Shown here: piece by piece, positions 23,572 to 35,802 of the stretch
Numbering within the stretch: position 1 is the stretch's first letter
Layout of the letters: the number at the start of each line of letters is the position of its first letter
Assembly (NCBI GenBank): GCA_963854735.1
Contig: OY978107.1
Location: forward strand, 689,501-753,500
Source of the DNA: Marvania coccoides
Taxonomy: Eukaryota > Chlorophyta > Trebouxiophyceae > Chlorellales > Chlorellaceae
DNA length: 64,000 bases
Direction of reading: 5' to 3'
The notes under the pieces: generated by a model
Database searches by the model: none
Seen by the model: the letters and a program-made list of their open reading frames with translations, nothing else
Told to the model about the DNA's origin: nothing
Program-made: the position numbers and the translations under genes

Positions 23572-25036
23572 CTACCCGTTCATCATTTTCTTTGCAAACG
23601 CACGATCGACGTTAGTCACGTCAAAATCGCCGTCACTGCCATCCTGCTGCCCGCCTTCTCCCTCTGCCCCATCATCGCTGTTGGTGGCCTCTTTGTAGGG
23701 CGCTGAGAGCTCGTTGAAGAGGGCGATGCTCTGTCGTCCCACCACCGCAAATTTGTAGGTGAAGAAGCCCACAAGCATGGGCAGCAGCTGCAGCGTGAGG
23801 CCGGAAGACTCGGCAACCAGGGTGTTGTAGCGGTTGTAGCCTGGCAGGAAGAAAAAAAAGAAAGGGGTAAGTTTGAAGGCAATTAAAAAACAACTGTGGA
23901 TGGAGGTGCTTCGTAATTTAGCGAGATTAAAAAGAAAACCCGCGGCATTATTTAATATTAATGCAGAAACAGGAGCCCGTAAAGAAAGAGAAATAAAGAG
24001 CACAATTAAAAACAACAACTCACCAAGCGCTAAAATGATGGGGATCAACAGCCTGTTCTGTCCAATGGCGGCCCCAATCCCACCCGCCCCAAACGAGTCC
24101 ACGCTACGGTTCAGCAGCCGCAGGTAGAGCAGCCCTCCCAGCGCCCCCACGGCGTAACTCGCCGACACGTCCCTCCCGTAAAATGCAAACGTGGCAGCCA
24201 CGCCGGCGGCGGTCAGCCCCGTGGCCCACGCCTGCAGCTCTGCTTTGAGCTCGTCGTACCGCGCGTTCTCCGCCGCCAGCTGCGCCGCATTTTCCTCTAT
24301 CTGGGCCGGTGTCGGCGTCGCTACCACTTTCCGAGAGTACCGCCCCCCTCGGTCCCACGTTCGCACCTCCCCGCGGAACGCAGGCACCTCTGCATACCCC
24401 GCCGACACCCCCGAACGCTTTTTCCCCCGTTCACCCGCCTGCTGCACTGCCGGTTTGGGCCGCGGCAGCAGCTGCGCGCTCAAATCAACGTCCATGCTGT
24501 TCAAATCCACTTTGTTGGTGAGCGACAGGAATCCTTTGCCCTCCCCTCCCTTCTCCGCGGCCTCTGCGGCCTCTTTGCGCCCCTCCTCGATCTGCCGCCT
24601 CAAATTTTCTTCGTAGTCCAGAGCCTCCGACCAATTGGAGTTCCAAATGAAGTCGCTCTGCCACCGCCCGCCGCGCTTGGTGGGGTCGGTCTGCAGGCTG
24701 CTACGCACTGGGTACACCGTCGCTGCAGCATCATTGAAAGGGGAAGGAAAAAAAAACGTTTTTAGGGCGGTGGAGTCGACGGCAGTGTTCTTAAGAGGGC
24801 TTGAGTTTTGGAGGGAGAGGCGGCGTGGCTGCCGAAAACGTACCACCGGGGTCTACTTCTGCGAAAAAGCCGCTGTCTGGCCGCTTTGGGTTGGTGCTCT
24901 TCTTGGGTGGTGGCCGGGGCGGGCCTGCATTCGTGCGCACGGACAAGGAGCGAGTCGGCAGGGGGCGGGCGGTGTGGAGCTTGATTTTTTCGAGGATGGA
25001 GGAGGCGTGCGAGGGGCCTGGGAGTGCCACACGCAT
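23572..25036 (-). CDS. CGL160: CGL160-like chloroplast ATP synthase assembly factor
   Basis: Three exons (24844-25036, 24024-24722, 23572-23840) give 386 aa. The N-terminal 60 residues are basic and Pro-rich and fit a plastid transit peptide (start MRVALPGPSHASSI). A soluble green-lineage domain follows, including WQSDFIWNSNWSEALDYEE, and then the C-terminal AtpI/UncI-like membrane domain. Its spans are around AWATGLTAAGVAATFAFYG, YAVGALGGLLYLRLL, LLIPIILALGYNRYN and LQLLPMLVGFFTYKFAVV. Arabidopsis CGL160 helps assemble the c-ring and couple CF1 to CFo in thylakoids; the same role is inferred here. The tail is acidic (DDGAEGEGG). It is divergent from SPEF1 with 349 bp between starts. Confidence 0.88.
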
Positions 25037-25385
25037 GTTGAGATTTTTTTCAGAAATAAAAAGGGACAAGAGGGTTGGCTGCCGGGGTATGAGCAGCCGG
25101 GGCGCCTGCCGAGTTGAATATTTTGTAGAGAATATATCAAAATTGTGATTTTGTGGCCAATTTTCTGTTGTTTTATTTCGTCGAGGTATCCGTGAATGTT
25201 TCTGAGCTGAGTGCAGCTGCTGTTGTGAACACCGCAGTTTTTAAATTGTGTATACTAATTCAAGCTCAGCTACATATTTTGTGAGCGAGTCAATCTTCCC
25301 TGCACGTCTTGAATCGACTGGTAGTTGCTCTCAACCAATTGTACATTTACAAGAGCTGCATACCAGCTGAACATACGCAAGCAGC
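25037..25385. promoter_or_regulatory. Divergent intergenic region CGL160 / SPEF1
   Basis: 349 bp between opposing start codons of a plastid and a flagellar gene. Presumed to contain two core promoters; no motif assigned. Confidence 0.4.
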
Positions 25386-26315
25386 ATGCTTTCCGACGTC
25401 TCAGAAGAAGAACTGTCCGAGCTGTACGCTTGGGTGGACACCATCCCTCTCTCCAAGCCCAAACGTTCGATTGCAAGGGACATGTCTGACGCTGTGTGCG
25501 TGGCAGAGATGGTGGCGCACTACTTTCCCAAGCTTGTGCAACTCCACAACTACAGGTGTGTAATCCACGCCACTCCACCCCCTCGCATTTTTCAACCAAC
25601 GTCCTTGCCTGTCAAAAATCATTTTTGCTCTTGCCAACAATTTTTCTGCAGCGCATCCAGCAACTCGGCTCAGAAGGTTTACAACTGGTCGACCCTGAAC
25701 CAAAAGGTGTTCCGGAAGCTGGGATTCTCGCTGCCGCGGGACGCTTACGAGGCAGCAGCGTTTGCCACTCCCGGCACTATCGAACCCATTCTGAAGCTGC
25801 TGCGCACCAAACTGGCGCAGTACCAAGCCAAGCAGCGGCGAAACGCCGCCGATGGCGGCTTCTACGGGTCTCCAGCGGCCTTTCACGACAGTGGCGAGTC
25901 TTCTGGCAGCCCCATTGAGGCGTCGCCTTACCTGTTGCCGTCTTCCTACCAACAAAACCACCGCCAGACAGCGCCCTCTCCTGGGCCTGCACCTGCGGTG
26001 GCAGCCGCGCTGTCCACTTCCAGCAACGACGACGCCTCCGACCTCATCGCCAGCTTCCCGGGAGCTTCCTCCGCCAGCGCTGCAAATGTGAGGCCCGCTG
26101 TGGAGCGTTATGCGGCAGGCGGGCGAGGCATCAGCGCTGCACGCGAGGCCGCCGCCCACCAGGAGGAGGTGCAAGAGCTGCGGGAGATGAACAGCATCTT
26201 GGAGGTTAAAACAGCAAAGCTGGAGCAGTTGCTACGGCTAAAGGATGCCAAGATTGCGGCGCTGACGGCGCGGCTGCACGCGGCGGGGCTGATTTCAACC
26301 GGGAGGACGCCATGA
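25386..26315 (+). CDS. SPEF1: SPEF1/CLAMP calponin-homology microtubule protein
   Basis: Two exons (25386-25555, 25652-26315) give 277 aa. Residues 1-110 form the SPEF1-type calponin-homology domain: ELYAWVDTIPLSKPKRSIAR, MSDAVCVAEMVAHYFPKLV, LHNYR, KVYNWSTLNQKVFRKLGFSL and PILKLLRTKL all match the family order. A Ser/Pro/Ala-rich linker follows, then a C-terminal coiled coil with heptads (about 235-270, EVQELREMNSILEVKTAKLE). SPEF1 bundles microtubules and stabilises the central pair of motile cilia. Its presence implies the organism builds, or recently built, motile flagella. The splice site is canonical and frame-consistent. Confidence 0.93.
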   Translation: MLSDVSEEELSELYAWVDTIPLSKPKRSIARDMSDAVCVAEMVAHYFPKLVQLHNYRCVIHATPPPRIFQPTSLPVKNHFCSCQQFFCSASSNSAQKVYNWSTLNQKVFRKLGFSLPRDAYEAAAFATPGTIEPILKLLRTKLAQYQAKQRRNAADGGFYGSPAAFHDSGESSGSPIEASPYLLPSSYQQNHRQTAPSPGPAPAVAAALSTSSNDDASDLIASFPGASSASAANVRPAVERYAAGGRGISAAREAAAHQEEVQELREMNSILEVKTAKLEQLLRLKDAKIAALTARLHAAGLISTGRTP

Positions 26316-26673
26316 GAGGTTTAAAAGAGGGCGCAAAGAAGGAGTGGGTGGGTATGGGGACTTGGCTGTATCTGTGAGGGCTATTAAGAGTTAGCATGAC
26401 GTGGTTTTTTTTGTGATGACTGAATTAGTACTATCAATAACGGTAGCAGTGACTGACTTGTGTTTCGAGAGAGGTTTCTTTCTCTTTGTACTGCATTTCT
26501 ATAAAGATTTGATGATGTGAACAGGTGGAAAATGGATGAATGTGAGGGAGAAATTCTGTGAAGTCATTGATTGATTTCCCACACTGAACTAGCTAAGAAT
26601 TAACTGCCTAGGGTTACTAGGGAGCTGAAATTGTAAAGAAAGTTGTCGAGTGTATCTATCTGTCTCCTCCAGC
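26316..26673. other. Intergenic, convergent 3' ends of SPEF1 and ERCC6L2
   Basis: 358 bp of AT-rich 3' flank; nothing recognised. Confidence 0.6.
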
Positions 26674-27148
26674 CTAGCGCTCCATCTGCTTCTCCGCCTC
26701 TTTGCCAGCCCTCCACTTATCCTCGCCGTACCGCCGCCTCACGGCATTCCGCTCGCTCTCATTCATCTCCAGCAGATTCCGCGCAGCTTCCTCCGCCTTC
26801 ACCCCCAACCACCCCGCCAATCGGTCCAGCAGCACCTCTTTTGCCAATTCCCCGGCAGCCCGCTTGCGCCCCCTTCCACCCTTTCCTCCGCCGCCTTCCC
26901 CCGCCCCGTGCCCCTTCATGGAGGAGGTCAGCACCGCGTCGTGCCGCAGCATGCCCGCCACGCTGCCCTCAGCACGCAGCATGCTTTCTTCCGCCTCGAA
27001 TTCCGGCAGATCTGGCGCCACGCCAGCGTCCAAATCGAAGCGCTGCTCACCTGCTCCGCCCACCGCCAGTCCGTCCTCATCTTCCTCCTCCCCCTCCGGC
27101 AGCTCCTCAATCCCAAGAATGGAGCCCACTTGACCACCGCTGCCGCCG

Positions 27149-27185
<37 letters not shown>

Positions 27186-30100
27186 TAGTTCCGCCTGCAG
27201 CAGCGGGCTGAGCTGAAGCGCTGCTGCCGATGGCTCTGCCATCTCCATCGTCGCTGCTGCTGGCGATGGTGTCCAGCGCGAAGACGCGGTCGTGCTCTGA
27301 CCGCAGCAGGTTGGCCAGCCCCCACAGCTCTCCTTGCTGTCCTGTGCCCTTCATGCCGGCGAAGATGCGGCGTCCGCCGTCGGTGCCGTCCACAGCGAGC
27401 TACACAAGAAATAAAGAGACATTTGAAGCACAAGCAGAGCGGCCCCCAAAACATATGAAAATTTGTATTTTTTTCTGGAGGTTAAAAGATGTGGCAGTGA
27501 AGTGTAAAAGAGTGCTCACATCCGAATGCTGCTGCTTCGACAGCTGCCGCATGTAGATGGTTTCTTCGATGGTGCCTGCCGCTACCAGGCGGTACACCGC
27601 GACGTTCCGCGCCTGGCCGATGCGGTACGCGCGGTCCATGGCTTGGAGATCAGAGGCAGGGTTCCAGGAGGGCTCTGCAGCAAAATTAATATGTACATTA
27701 AAAATATTAAACTATCCGAGAGGGGATTCATCCCTCTGGCATCTTCATCAATCGTTTTCACGGGGGTGGGAGGGGGCAGAATTGTTTTCAACGTTATAAT
27801 TGAGGAATTAGTGAAATAATGGCGAGGCAAGATGGCTTATATCGCAGGTATACATTGAGAGCGAAAACCTGCGATTTGAATGGGAATAATAATAACGCAA
27901 GAAAACAATGAACGTCTCACCCAAGATAACTACTCGGTCAGCGCCCGTCAGGTTGAGCCCTACCCCTCCCGCCAGGGTGGAAACGAGGAACAAAAATGTG
28001 GCGGAATGGGGGGAGTTGAAATTGTCCACCAGCTCTTGACGGTCGCCGACCGGAGTCTCGCCAGTGAGCATGCACGACGAGTATCCAGCCTCGTCTGTGA
28101 TCTTCCTGATGATGTGGAGCATGCGCACGGACTGGGAAAACACCAGCACCTGTTTTCGAGGTAAAAGAAGGGGAAAATGGGTCTCAGCGAGCTGATTTTT
28201 TGCCTGAATTTGTGATTTCTTACTTTGTGTGGCAGGCCGTGCTGCCCCTTGTTGTCCGCAGACCACTGGCTCAGCAGCGTCATGAGCGCCTTGAGCTTGC
28301 CGCATGTGTCGGTCTTCAGCAGCTTCTCGTACTTGATCTCCTGCGAAGAAACATAAATATATTTGGGGCGTCTTTCCGCAAATCCATTTTGGCTTCGAGC
28401 GCAACCAAAATACTTTCGTACCTGCAGCGGGCCTCCCGTCTTCTCCAGGTCCTCCCCCAGCACCGCCTGCACGCAGAAAAACACATGCATTGCCATTTCG
28501 CAGCCTTAAAACGCGCCACAATTATAGACTTTATCATAATATCTCACCCCCGCCAACTCCTTGTCCCACTCGAACCGCTGCGGGTTGGCCGCTTTGTCAG
28601 CCCTCCTGGACTTGACCAGGTCGAGGTGCAGCGACACCTTGCGCAGCAGCATGAGCACCGGCATCGTGATGCACAGCGGGCACAATCTCTTTAACCTTCC
28701 GAACCTGCCACACACAAGGTATTTGGGGGGGAAAGGGGGAGTTAACTATTCAATCCTCCGTGTTCACAGTTAAAATACTTCAAATGTAAGAAAATCAGAC
28801 CAATAACCCTCGAAACAGCATGAAAAAAAATTAATTCAAACATATATATTTCCACGCTCCACGATGTCCAGAAGCTTTGCTAGTCTGCTGTACACTCGCT
28901 ATATGCATTTCAAACCCAATTCTCAGCCCTTCTTATGCCCAGCTCAGCTCCTAATATTAAAACTAAACCACTCACATCGACTTGCACCAGCACCCGTTGA
29001 AGCGGTGGTTCTTGCAGCCGCGAGGGTTGCTGGCAGGGTCGCGCGGGTTGTCGCAGTCGCAGTAGTGGTAGTGGGGGTACAGCACGCCGCCCTGCAAACA
29101 TATCCAATACCAAAGAAAAGAAAGGGATGTGAGAAAATGAATCATAGCGGGAAGAAATTGAAAAGAAAGCAAATGACACTCCTCAAACAGAGGATTGATC
29201 AAAGAATGCGCTTGAATTTGGGCAGAAATCGACTGCGGCTTAGAATACGCGCTTAATCTACAGAGAAATCCACAGAGTCCACTTTCACCAGTCGATTCTT
29301 TCATTCATTCGCCACATACATACATACATACAGACTGAGCTTAATTATCCTCGGTGCTTATTGGGCACATGAAAAAATACATTACAGGGTTACCCACCTG
29401 CTCAAAGCCGAGCCTCCAGTACCCAGGGCAGTTCTCAGCGTCGCAGTCCATGATTGTTTCCGTAGATCCGCAGGGGCACACCCCGCCAGCCATGGCCCGC
29501 AGCAGCATTTTCACGTCTGGCAGCTCCAGCACTCGCTTGTACGCCGCCAGCTGGATGGGGGCCTAGAATTGAAATACAGTTCATAATGAGCTTTATTCTT
29601 TATACCATAACAAAAGAATTCCAGCAGAAGATTCTTACCAAGCTGCAGAACACCACCAGGTCCTTTTTCGTGGGCAGCTGGTGCTTGATAATATTCTTGT
29701 TGCGGCGCAGCAGGCAGGGGGCGAGCTTGGAGGCCAGCGCCGCCTGCGCCCGCCTGCCCTGCAGAAAAAGAAAAAGAGACGAGAACAGAGGAGGAAACAG
29801 TCAGCAGGGCAGGAAAATCGTAGCATGCAGTTAAGCTTCAGACTCTATGGTGCACTAACAAACAAAAACAGCAATTGAAAAGGCCGCGAATAGTAAGCTA
29901 TAAATCAGCAATAATAACCAGCTCTATTGTATATCTTGTATCTATTCCGCCCCTTGCGCCCTTTCTTGACAAATGAAACAAGCGACAAAAAGAAACACAG
30001 AGAGTACGCCAGAAGTACCTCGGCGATGAGCTCAGGCGAGTCCTCCGCTGCAGTGCTCATCCCGGCCTTAATAGGCCGCGCGTAGCGAGCGTTAAAGGAG

Positions 30101-32204
30101 TCCACGGACCCCATTTTGCCCGGCACCAGCAGATTCAGCAAGCTGTAGAGCTCCGCGTAGTCGTTGGGCATTGGCGTGCCGGTGAGGCCGTAGCGCAGGG
30201 GGGTGGGCACGCGAGAGGCGGCCTTAGCGTTCTCCGTCCTAGGATTCTTCAGGTTGTGCGCCTGGAAATTAAGGAGAATACGCATGTTGGATCGATCATG
30301 TTCAATGCAACCGCAATAAAAAAAAAAAAAAAAAAAAGAAAAAAAAAAGGCAGTACCTCGTCAAAAATTACAGCATGCCATGGTACTCCTAAAACCATCG
30401 ATCCAGGGCTCTTCAGCATGTGGTAGGTCGTGATGCCGACCTCCGCATGCCCGGCCATGATATCAGCCAATCCCTGCAGCACCAACACCTCGAATTTAAC
30501 CATTGCATTCTCGGGAATAGTCAAATTTTTGAGAGGAAAGAAAACAAACCCGCTGCAGCAATTATTTATTCACGAAGAAAGACAGAAAACCTTGCCTTTT
30601 CGCGGGAGTGGCCGTGCAGAATAGCCACCCGGAACTCGCCCCACTGGTTGAACTCGTTCGCCCAGTTCTGCAGCAGGGTCATGGGGCACACCACCAGGAT
30701 CGGTGCAGGGTCGCTGTACCGCACCTCAGAAGGTATTACGAAATGCTTTGTACCGCTCGACCCAAGCCCTCCTTCCTCCTCCGACAGGTACTCCAGCTTG
30801 GGCAGCTGGGGGTGGCGTTTGTCCACAGCCCTGTTGCCTGTTTTGTCTAAGATCGCTGCCACGAAGGCGACCGCCTGCAGGGTCTTTCCGAGGCCCATGT
30901 CGTCGGCTAGGAGGGCCCCACGGCCGGCGGCGTACGCCTTGAGCAGGAACTCCACGCCGGCGCCCTGGTAGGGGCGCAGCCGTTTGGCGATGGAGCCGGC
31001 CACAGTCATAGCCTGAGTAGAGGGGGGGAGGAAAAGAAAAGAAAATGAGATGATCAGCTTTGCAGTAGTGTTTAAAATTAAAATGGATAGCTGGGGAATT
31101 GGGCAAAAGGAAGAAGTGCAAATTAAATTAAATTGCGCTTTAAAATTCCACATCTGATAAATTTCCTTTTGTGTTTCCGTGTGCTGTTGCTTCAATTCAG
31201 GCAAAAAAAATCACGAGTCGACGTACCAAGTGAATGGCGTCCTCTTGGGTGTCAGCCGGCAGGGTGTTGCCGTCCTCATCGAACAAAAACTCCAGGCTGT
31301 GGGCCTCATCGCTGCCCTCACCAGCTGCCGCCGCGGCCGCCGTTGCCGCCGCCTCCTGCTGCTGAGCCTGCTGCGGCGGTGCCCGGTGAGCGCCACCCTC
31401 CGCAGAAGGCGTCCGTAGCCCCAGCACCTCATCCAGGCTCACCAGGGGGCCTTCATCTGCCTTCTGCCGTCCCCGCAAGCTCTTCTTCCTCGTTCCCGCC
31501 GTCTTTCTGCGCACAGCAGAGGGGGCCCCGCTCCGATTCTTTCGCCGCTCCTCCTGCTCCTCCTCTTCATCCTCCCACTCCTCCCCTTCGTAGTACGCTT
31601 CCTCCTCTTCCTCTTCCCTCTCGCTGATGTCTTCATTTCCGCCTGCGGAGCGCAGATGGCCCACAGGCGGCGCGTTCTTAGCCGCAGCATTCGGCTTGAC
31701 ACGATTTTTCGCGCGAGGTTTGACCGCCGCAGCGGCCGCAGTGGAGGACGTAGCACCCCTCGGAGACTTCAATGCCGCCGCAGTGGGAGGGCTGTAAACC
31801 CCCCCCGTCTCGCCACCGTGGGTGGGAGATGAAGCTGGGGGGTGCGCTGAGTGCGGGGGCACGGTCTGGGTGGTGGCCGAGTGGTACCCTAGCCCAGCGA
31901 GGATGCTGTCTACGTAAGGGGACCTCCGAGGCTGCGGGTAGAGGCGGTTGTCCGAGGGCTGCTGCGTTATCGCATCGGGCAAGCGCTGGTACAGGGCGGC
32001 GGGGAAAGAAACCGGGCGGGCAGCCGCAGCCGCAGCAGCCGCAGCAGCAGCAGCGCTTTCGGTCGCTGCTGTGGGTTTTTCAGTGTTTGGCAGAGCGGGG
32101 GCAGCAGCAGAAGGTGGGGCGCTGCTCTTCCCGCCCCCGGTGGTTGTGTCGGCACTTCCTCCGAGGGCCTTGAACTTTGCCGCACGGGCGGCGAGGCTCG
32201 ACAT
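26674..32204 (-). CDS. ERCC6L2: ERCC6L2/SWI2-type SNF2 DNA-dependent ATPase
   Basis: Thirteen exons give 1194 aa: 31227-32204, 30596-31012, 30357-30473, 30019-30261, 29639-29758, 29398-29562, 28976-29091, 28548-28704, 28422-28466, 28224-28340, 27921-28149, 27520-27674, 26674-27399. The first 326 residues are disordered, Ala- and acid-rich ([19 protein letters not shown]). The SNF2 core has motif [10 protein letters not shown] (about 361-370), DEAH (about 503-506, split by an intron), [29 protein letters not shown] and [16 protein letters not shown]6L2-specific features are [20 protein letters not shown], Cys-rich segments ([17 protein letters not shown] and [17 protein letters not shown]) and [11 protein letters not shown] after motif VI. 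ERCC6L2 and plant SWI2/CHR9 act in DNA double-strand-break repair and replication stress. One intron is GC-AG; a dispersed repeat lies in intron 6; a poly-Ala tract is encoded by a GCA repeat. Confidence 0.92.
27150..27185. repeat. Coding (GCA)n repeat in ERCC6L2
   Basis: About a dozen CTG units on the plus strand encode a poly-alanine run in the ERCC6L2 C-terminal disordered region. Likely length-polymorphic. Confidence 0.8.
29341..29375 (-). repeat. Dispersed short repeat, copy 2 (head only, inverted)
   Basis: Reverse complement reads TTTTTTCATGTGCCCAATAA then GCACCGAGGATAATTA, matching the head of the copies at 46.3 and 55.0 kb nearly base for base. It lies in intron 6 of ERCC6L2, about 20 bp past the donor. 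The tail block is absent. Confidence 0.65.
30474..30595 (-). other. GC-AG intron in ERCC6L2
   Basis: Minus-strand donor CGAAAAG|GCAAGG, acceptor GTGCTGCAG|GGATTGG. Joining at the GC donor gives [18 protein letters not shown], the correct spacing between the HGN/HGH motif and the LTTYE-type motif of ERCC6L2. The nearby GT donor shifts the frame. Confidence 0.8.
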
Positions 32205-32552
32205 GGTTTCTAGCTAAAAGAGAGTGTTTCGTGATCGAAAAATCACGTTGTGTGAAAATTGAATGTGGGTGTTCAGCGTCATTGTTACGGTTCGCAGCTG
32301 CTCTTGGTTATTTTCAAATTATTTTTGTAGCCAAGGACGCGACAAGGAGGGTTTTAAACACCGTGCTGGGCTTCTGCCTGCTTCGCTCCCTAGTGAAATT
32401 TGTGAATACGATTTCGGGCATTTGCATAAAAAATCGAACTCGCAATATACTTGTAAAGTCATGGGACACCGCTGAGACGCCCAACATTTAACAGACGCTT
32501 GCTTGTATCAAAACCGAATTTTAAAAATCACGTTGGCAGAGAGAGCAGCACG
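32205..32552. promoter_or_regulatory. Shared upstream region of ERCC6L2 and PRIM2
   Basis: 348 bp between divergent starts. A 13-bp direct repeat AAAAATCACGTTG occurs at 32238-32250, near the ERCC6L2 start, and again at 32523-32535, 18 bp before the PRIM2 ATG. This is a candidate common control element; the factor is unknown. Confidence 0.5.
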
Positions 32553-34735
32553 ATGGCTTGGGTGGCGACCAACAAGATCCTGAGCAGCACAAAGGTGGCT
32601 GCTTTGGCCGCAGCCCCCTCGTCGCGCTCCTCCCGCTCCACGTTGAGCATGTACCGAGAAATGCCCGGTGGAGAGGTCGCGCTGGAGGAGTTTGAGCGGT
32701 TTGCGTTGGACCGATTGAAAGGTGAGATTACAGTGCACCCATGCACCCATTGGACCTTCATTTTTTCAAAAAATCAAACATCCCCTCTCTCAACAACTTT
32801 TGAAAAATCAATCGTGTTTGCAGTGCTGCGGGGCATCGAGGATCTCAAGGTAAAGGGCTTCCGGCCTGATCAGATGCAGGACAAGGTCATGGCGCTGGTG
32901 GAGGCCCACTTGAAGGGCACCACGCGCGAGGAGACTGCCCGCAAGGATCAAATTTCTCACTTTGTGGTGCGCTTGGGCTTTTGCCTCACCGAAGACAAGC
33001 GCAAGTGGCTGCTGGCGCAGGAGTGCGACCTCTTCCGCGCCAGGTTCCGCGCTCTGCTGGGCGACGAGCAGCGCGCCTTCATGACTTCCAGCGCCCTCCC
33101 CTTTTCAACGCTGCCGCGCGACGAGTTTGAGGAAGTCAAGGCCGGTGCGTTGCTTCTGAATTTGTGGTTGCCTAGAAAGATTCTTAAGAAAGAACTCTAC
33201 ATATCTACCTAGATTTGGATGTTTTCTCTCTTCTACCTCTATTTTTGAACCCCAACGCTGCCTCCTATTAAACCCAGCTGTTTAGCTAAGCTGTTTAGCT
33301 AACCCTCTCTTGCTTCAACCTCCCCCCAGGCCTGGTTGCCACCGCTCTGGCCGTCACTGGGTCCCTCCAGCAGGCTACTGCCGTAGCCCAGGGCTCCTCA
33401 GCACACGAATCTTTCTACAAAGTCAACTTCGAGTCGGTGCCAGATCTGGTGGCCTCCCGCCGCGTCTACCTGCGCAAGGGCTACGCCTACGTCTCCCGCG
33501 ACCAGGTACGAGCCACTCCACTCTTCCGGATTCCCATTAACTCCACAACCTTCCAATTTCACCTCGCCTGCCCCCCAAAATTTCACCACAATTTAGCACT
33601 TCATCATGCCCATTTTTTTTTGCATTTTTCGACCTGCAATTCACGCTTCTTTCTCTCCTCGACCTATTGTGCGTGCATAGGTGGGCTCCCTGGTGGTGCA
33701 GCCCTTCCGGGCAGAAATGTCAAAGGCAATGGTGAAGCTCGCCCGAGACTGGAACTCGTTCATGGCAGTGCAAGAGGCAGACCGGCTGGCCCCGCTGGTG
33801 GAGGGCTTGAGTCAGCGGTACCTGGGTCCAGACTACTCAGACCCCTCCAAACGAGGCGTAGTGGGGCAAGTCACGGCTGCCGCCATTCCTCGCCTTTCCA
33901 AAGAGTCGTTCCCGCTGTGCATGGCGACCATGGCCGCGGCGCTGCACGACCAGCACCACCTGAAGCACACCGGGCGTATGCAGCTGGGGCTGTTCTTGAA
34001 GGGCATCGGGCTGCCGATGGAGGAGGCGCTGCGGTTCTGGCGCACCGAAATGGCGGCACACGCCCCTGGAGACAAATTTGACAAGGAGTACGCGTACAAC
34101 ATCCGCCACAACTACGGAAAGGAGGGCAAGCGGCAGGATTACACCCCCCATTCGTGCGCTTCGGTGATCGGGACAACGCCGGGTGTGGGGCAGGTTCACG
34201 GCTGCCCCTACCGGCTGTTTGGGGAGGAGGCGCTGCGGGCGGCGCTGTCGCGGCTGCAGGTGAGCGGTTTGGGGGGTAGAGAGAGGCTCGAATTTCATTC
34301 GTTTTGATGTATTTTTGGCTGTTATTGGCGGTGGCATTATTTGATCTTTGAACCAGTTTTTCTACCACGGGTCCCCCTTTTTTCTTCTATTATTTTCAAG
34401 CAATACATACATATAAAGATATTGCCCCTTCTGACACTTTGCATGTTTTTTTTCCCTTTGAGCAGGTGGCGCCTACAGCAGCGGAGGAGGCGGTGGCCAA
34501 GGCCAAGGCTGGGCACTACCAGCTGGCCTGCGCTGCCACCTGGGAGGGCAAAATGGGGTGCTCGTGCGACACCGGCATCAACCACCCCAACCAATACTAC
34601 GAGGAAAGCAGGAAAGTGCTGGAGGGTGGAAAGGCGGAAGGCGACGGTGAAGGCGGCAGCGGCGCTGGTGGTGCAAGGCGGCCGGGCAGCGCGGGGGGTG
34701 ACCAGGGGCCCGCGAAAATGCAGCGGGTTGCGTGA
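32553..34735 (+). CDS. PRIM2: DNA primase large subunit (4Fe-4S)
   Basis: Five exons (32553-32721, 32824-33144, 33330-33505, 33681-34259, 34466-34735) give 504 aa, the expected length. PRIM2 pairs with PRIM1 in the polymerase alpha-primase complex and makes RNA primers for replication. The N-terminal half has the family blocks MYREMPGGEVALEEFERFAL, HFVVRLGFCLTEDKRKWLL and the YVSRDQVGSLVVQPFR junction. The four cluster cysteines are all visible: SFPLC, PHSC, GCPYRL and YQLACAATWE. KHTGRMQLGLFLKGIGLPM and YNIRHNYGKEGKRQDYTPHS are diagnostic. The C-terminal 40 residues are Gly/Ala/Lys-rich and disordered. It shares its upstream region with ERCC6L2. Confidence 0.96.
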
Positions 34736-35802
34736 CATGAAAATAACATGCAGCGTTATTTTATTAGAACATGGCAGGCGTAGAGTGGTCAATCGTTTCA
34801 ATCATTCATGCCGACTGTTATGAGAGGTACACTGCTTCAAAAAATGACCTTTTCCCTTTTCTATGTATTTTATTCATTTAACTTTGACAGAACCTGCAAT
34901 GCATTTCTTCAATCTGAGGACCTTCAGCAAGCTAAGGGAGAAAATAACATGGAGGCGGGCGGGTGGGATTTTCAAGTAAAGTCGGAGCACAGGCAGCCGC
35001 AGCAGCTTGGCTTCCCAGCATAGGAACAGCTGAGGACTCACAGTCGTCAATACCTTCTATTTGCTGTGCACCGGATTGTTCCCCACCTCGACATCTTTCT
35101 TTTTGTGAAAATTCAAAAAATCTCGCCGGCAGCTTGTTTTCGCCCCCTGCCAGCGGGTTTCGCATCAATGCCGAGTACTTTGAGTGCTAATTCTGTATAA
35201 AGGGCGGCCTCGTTCGCGTTGGTTGAAGCTGATACCACCATCTTTGGCATCTTCATTCCGCCTGAAGGGCCAACCAGCAGCGGATAACATTACAGTAGAA
35301 CAGTGTGTGATTTATTATTTATTTCGAGCCGCTCTGCGGGGCATTTGGCTTTGAAATTAAACAGAAACCGCAAAGGGGAGACGGCGAGTCACTTTCAAGA
35401 TCAAACGCTCTGCGGGCGCTGTGCGAAGGCAACATTCCCATGTAATTATTGGTCTTAGATGTAGAAAACAAAAGTCAACGCCCCGCAACCCTGCAAGCAT
35501 ACATTCAATATTTACTCCGCACATCAATCTTTTCAGGTGAGCACTAGTTCAGGCATATTGGGGGGCTGCACAACCCGAGGGAAGGGATGCTACAACTAAT
35601 GATGACATGCCCCCAACTGTGGCATTTAATCGCCGGCAAGCCTTCTGTGTGCAACTCTACACAGCACCAAGTGCCTGATGCCCTCTCTCGGCGCTTTTCA
35701 TTGCAGGCATTTTGCGTGCCCCTGCAATCACACGCGACCCCCTGCACCCGCAGTTTGGCCACACAACCGCCCTGATCAGCCCGCAAACGCGTCAGCATCA
35801 TC
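34736..35802. other. Intergenic upstream of the PLATZ gene
   Basis: 1.07 kb. TATAAAG at 35196-35202 is a possible core promoter for the PLATZ transcript. An AG acceptor-like site (TTTTCATTGCAG, about 35695-35706) could end a 5'-UTR intron. No other gene recognised. Confidence 0.4.

Noticed and set aside
25401..26174. 257-codon minus-strand open frame
   Set aside because: Antisense shadow of SPEF1 exons, crossing the SPEF1 intron without any domain.
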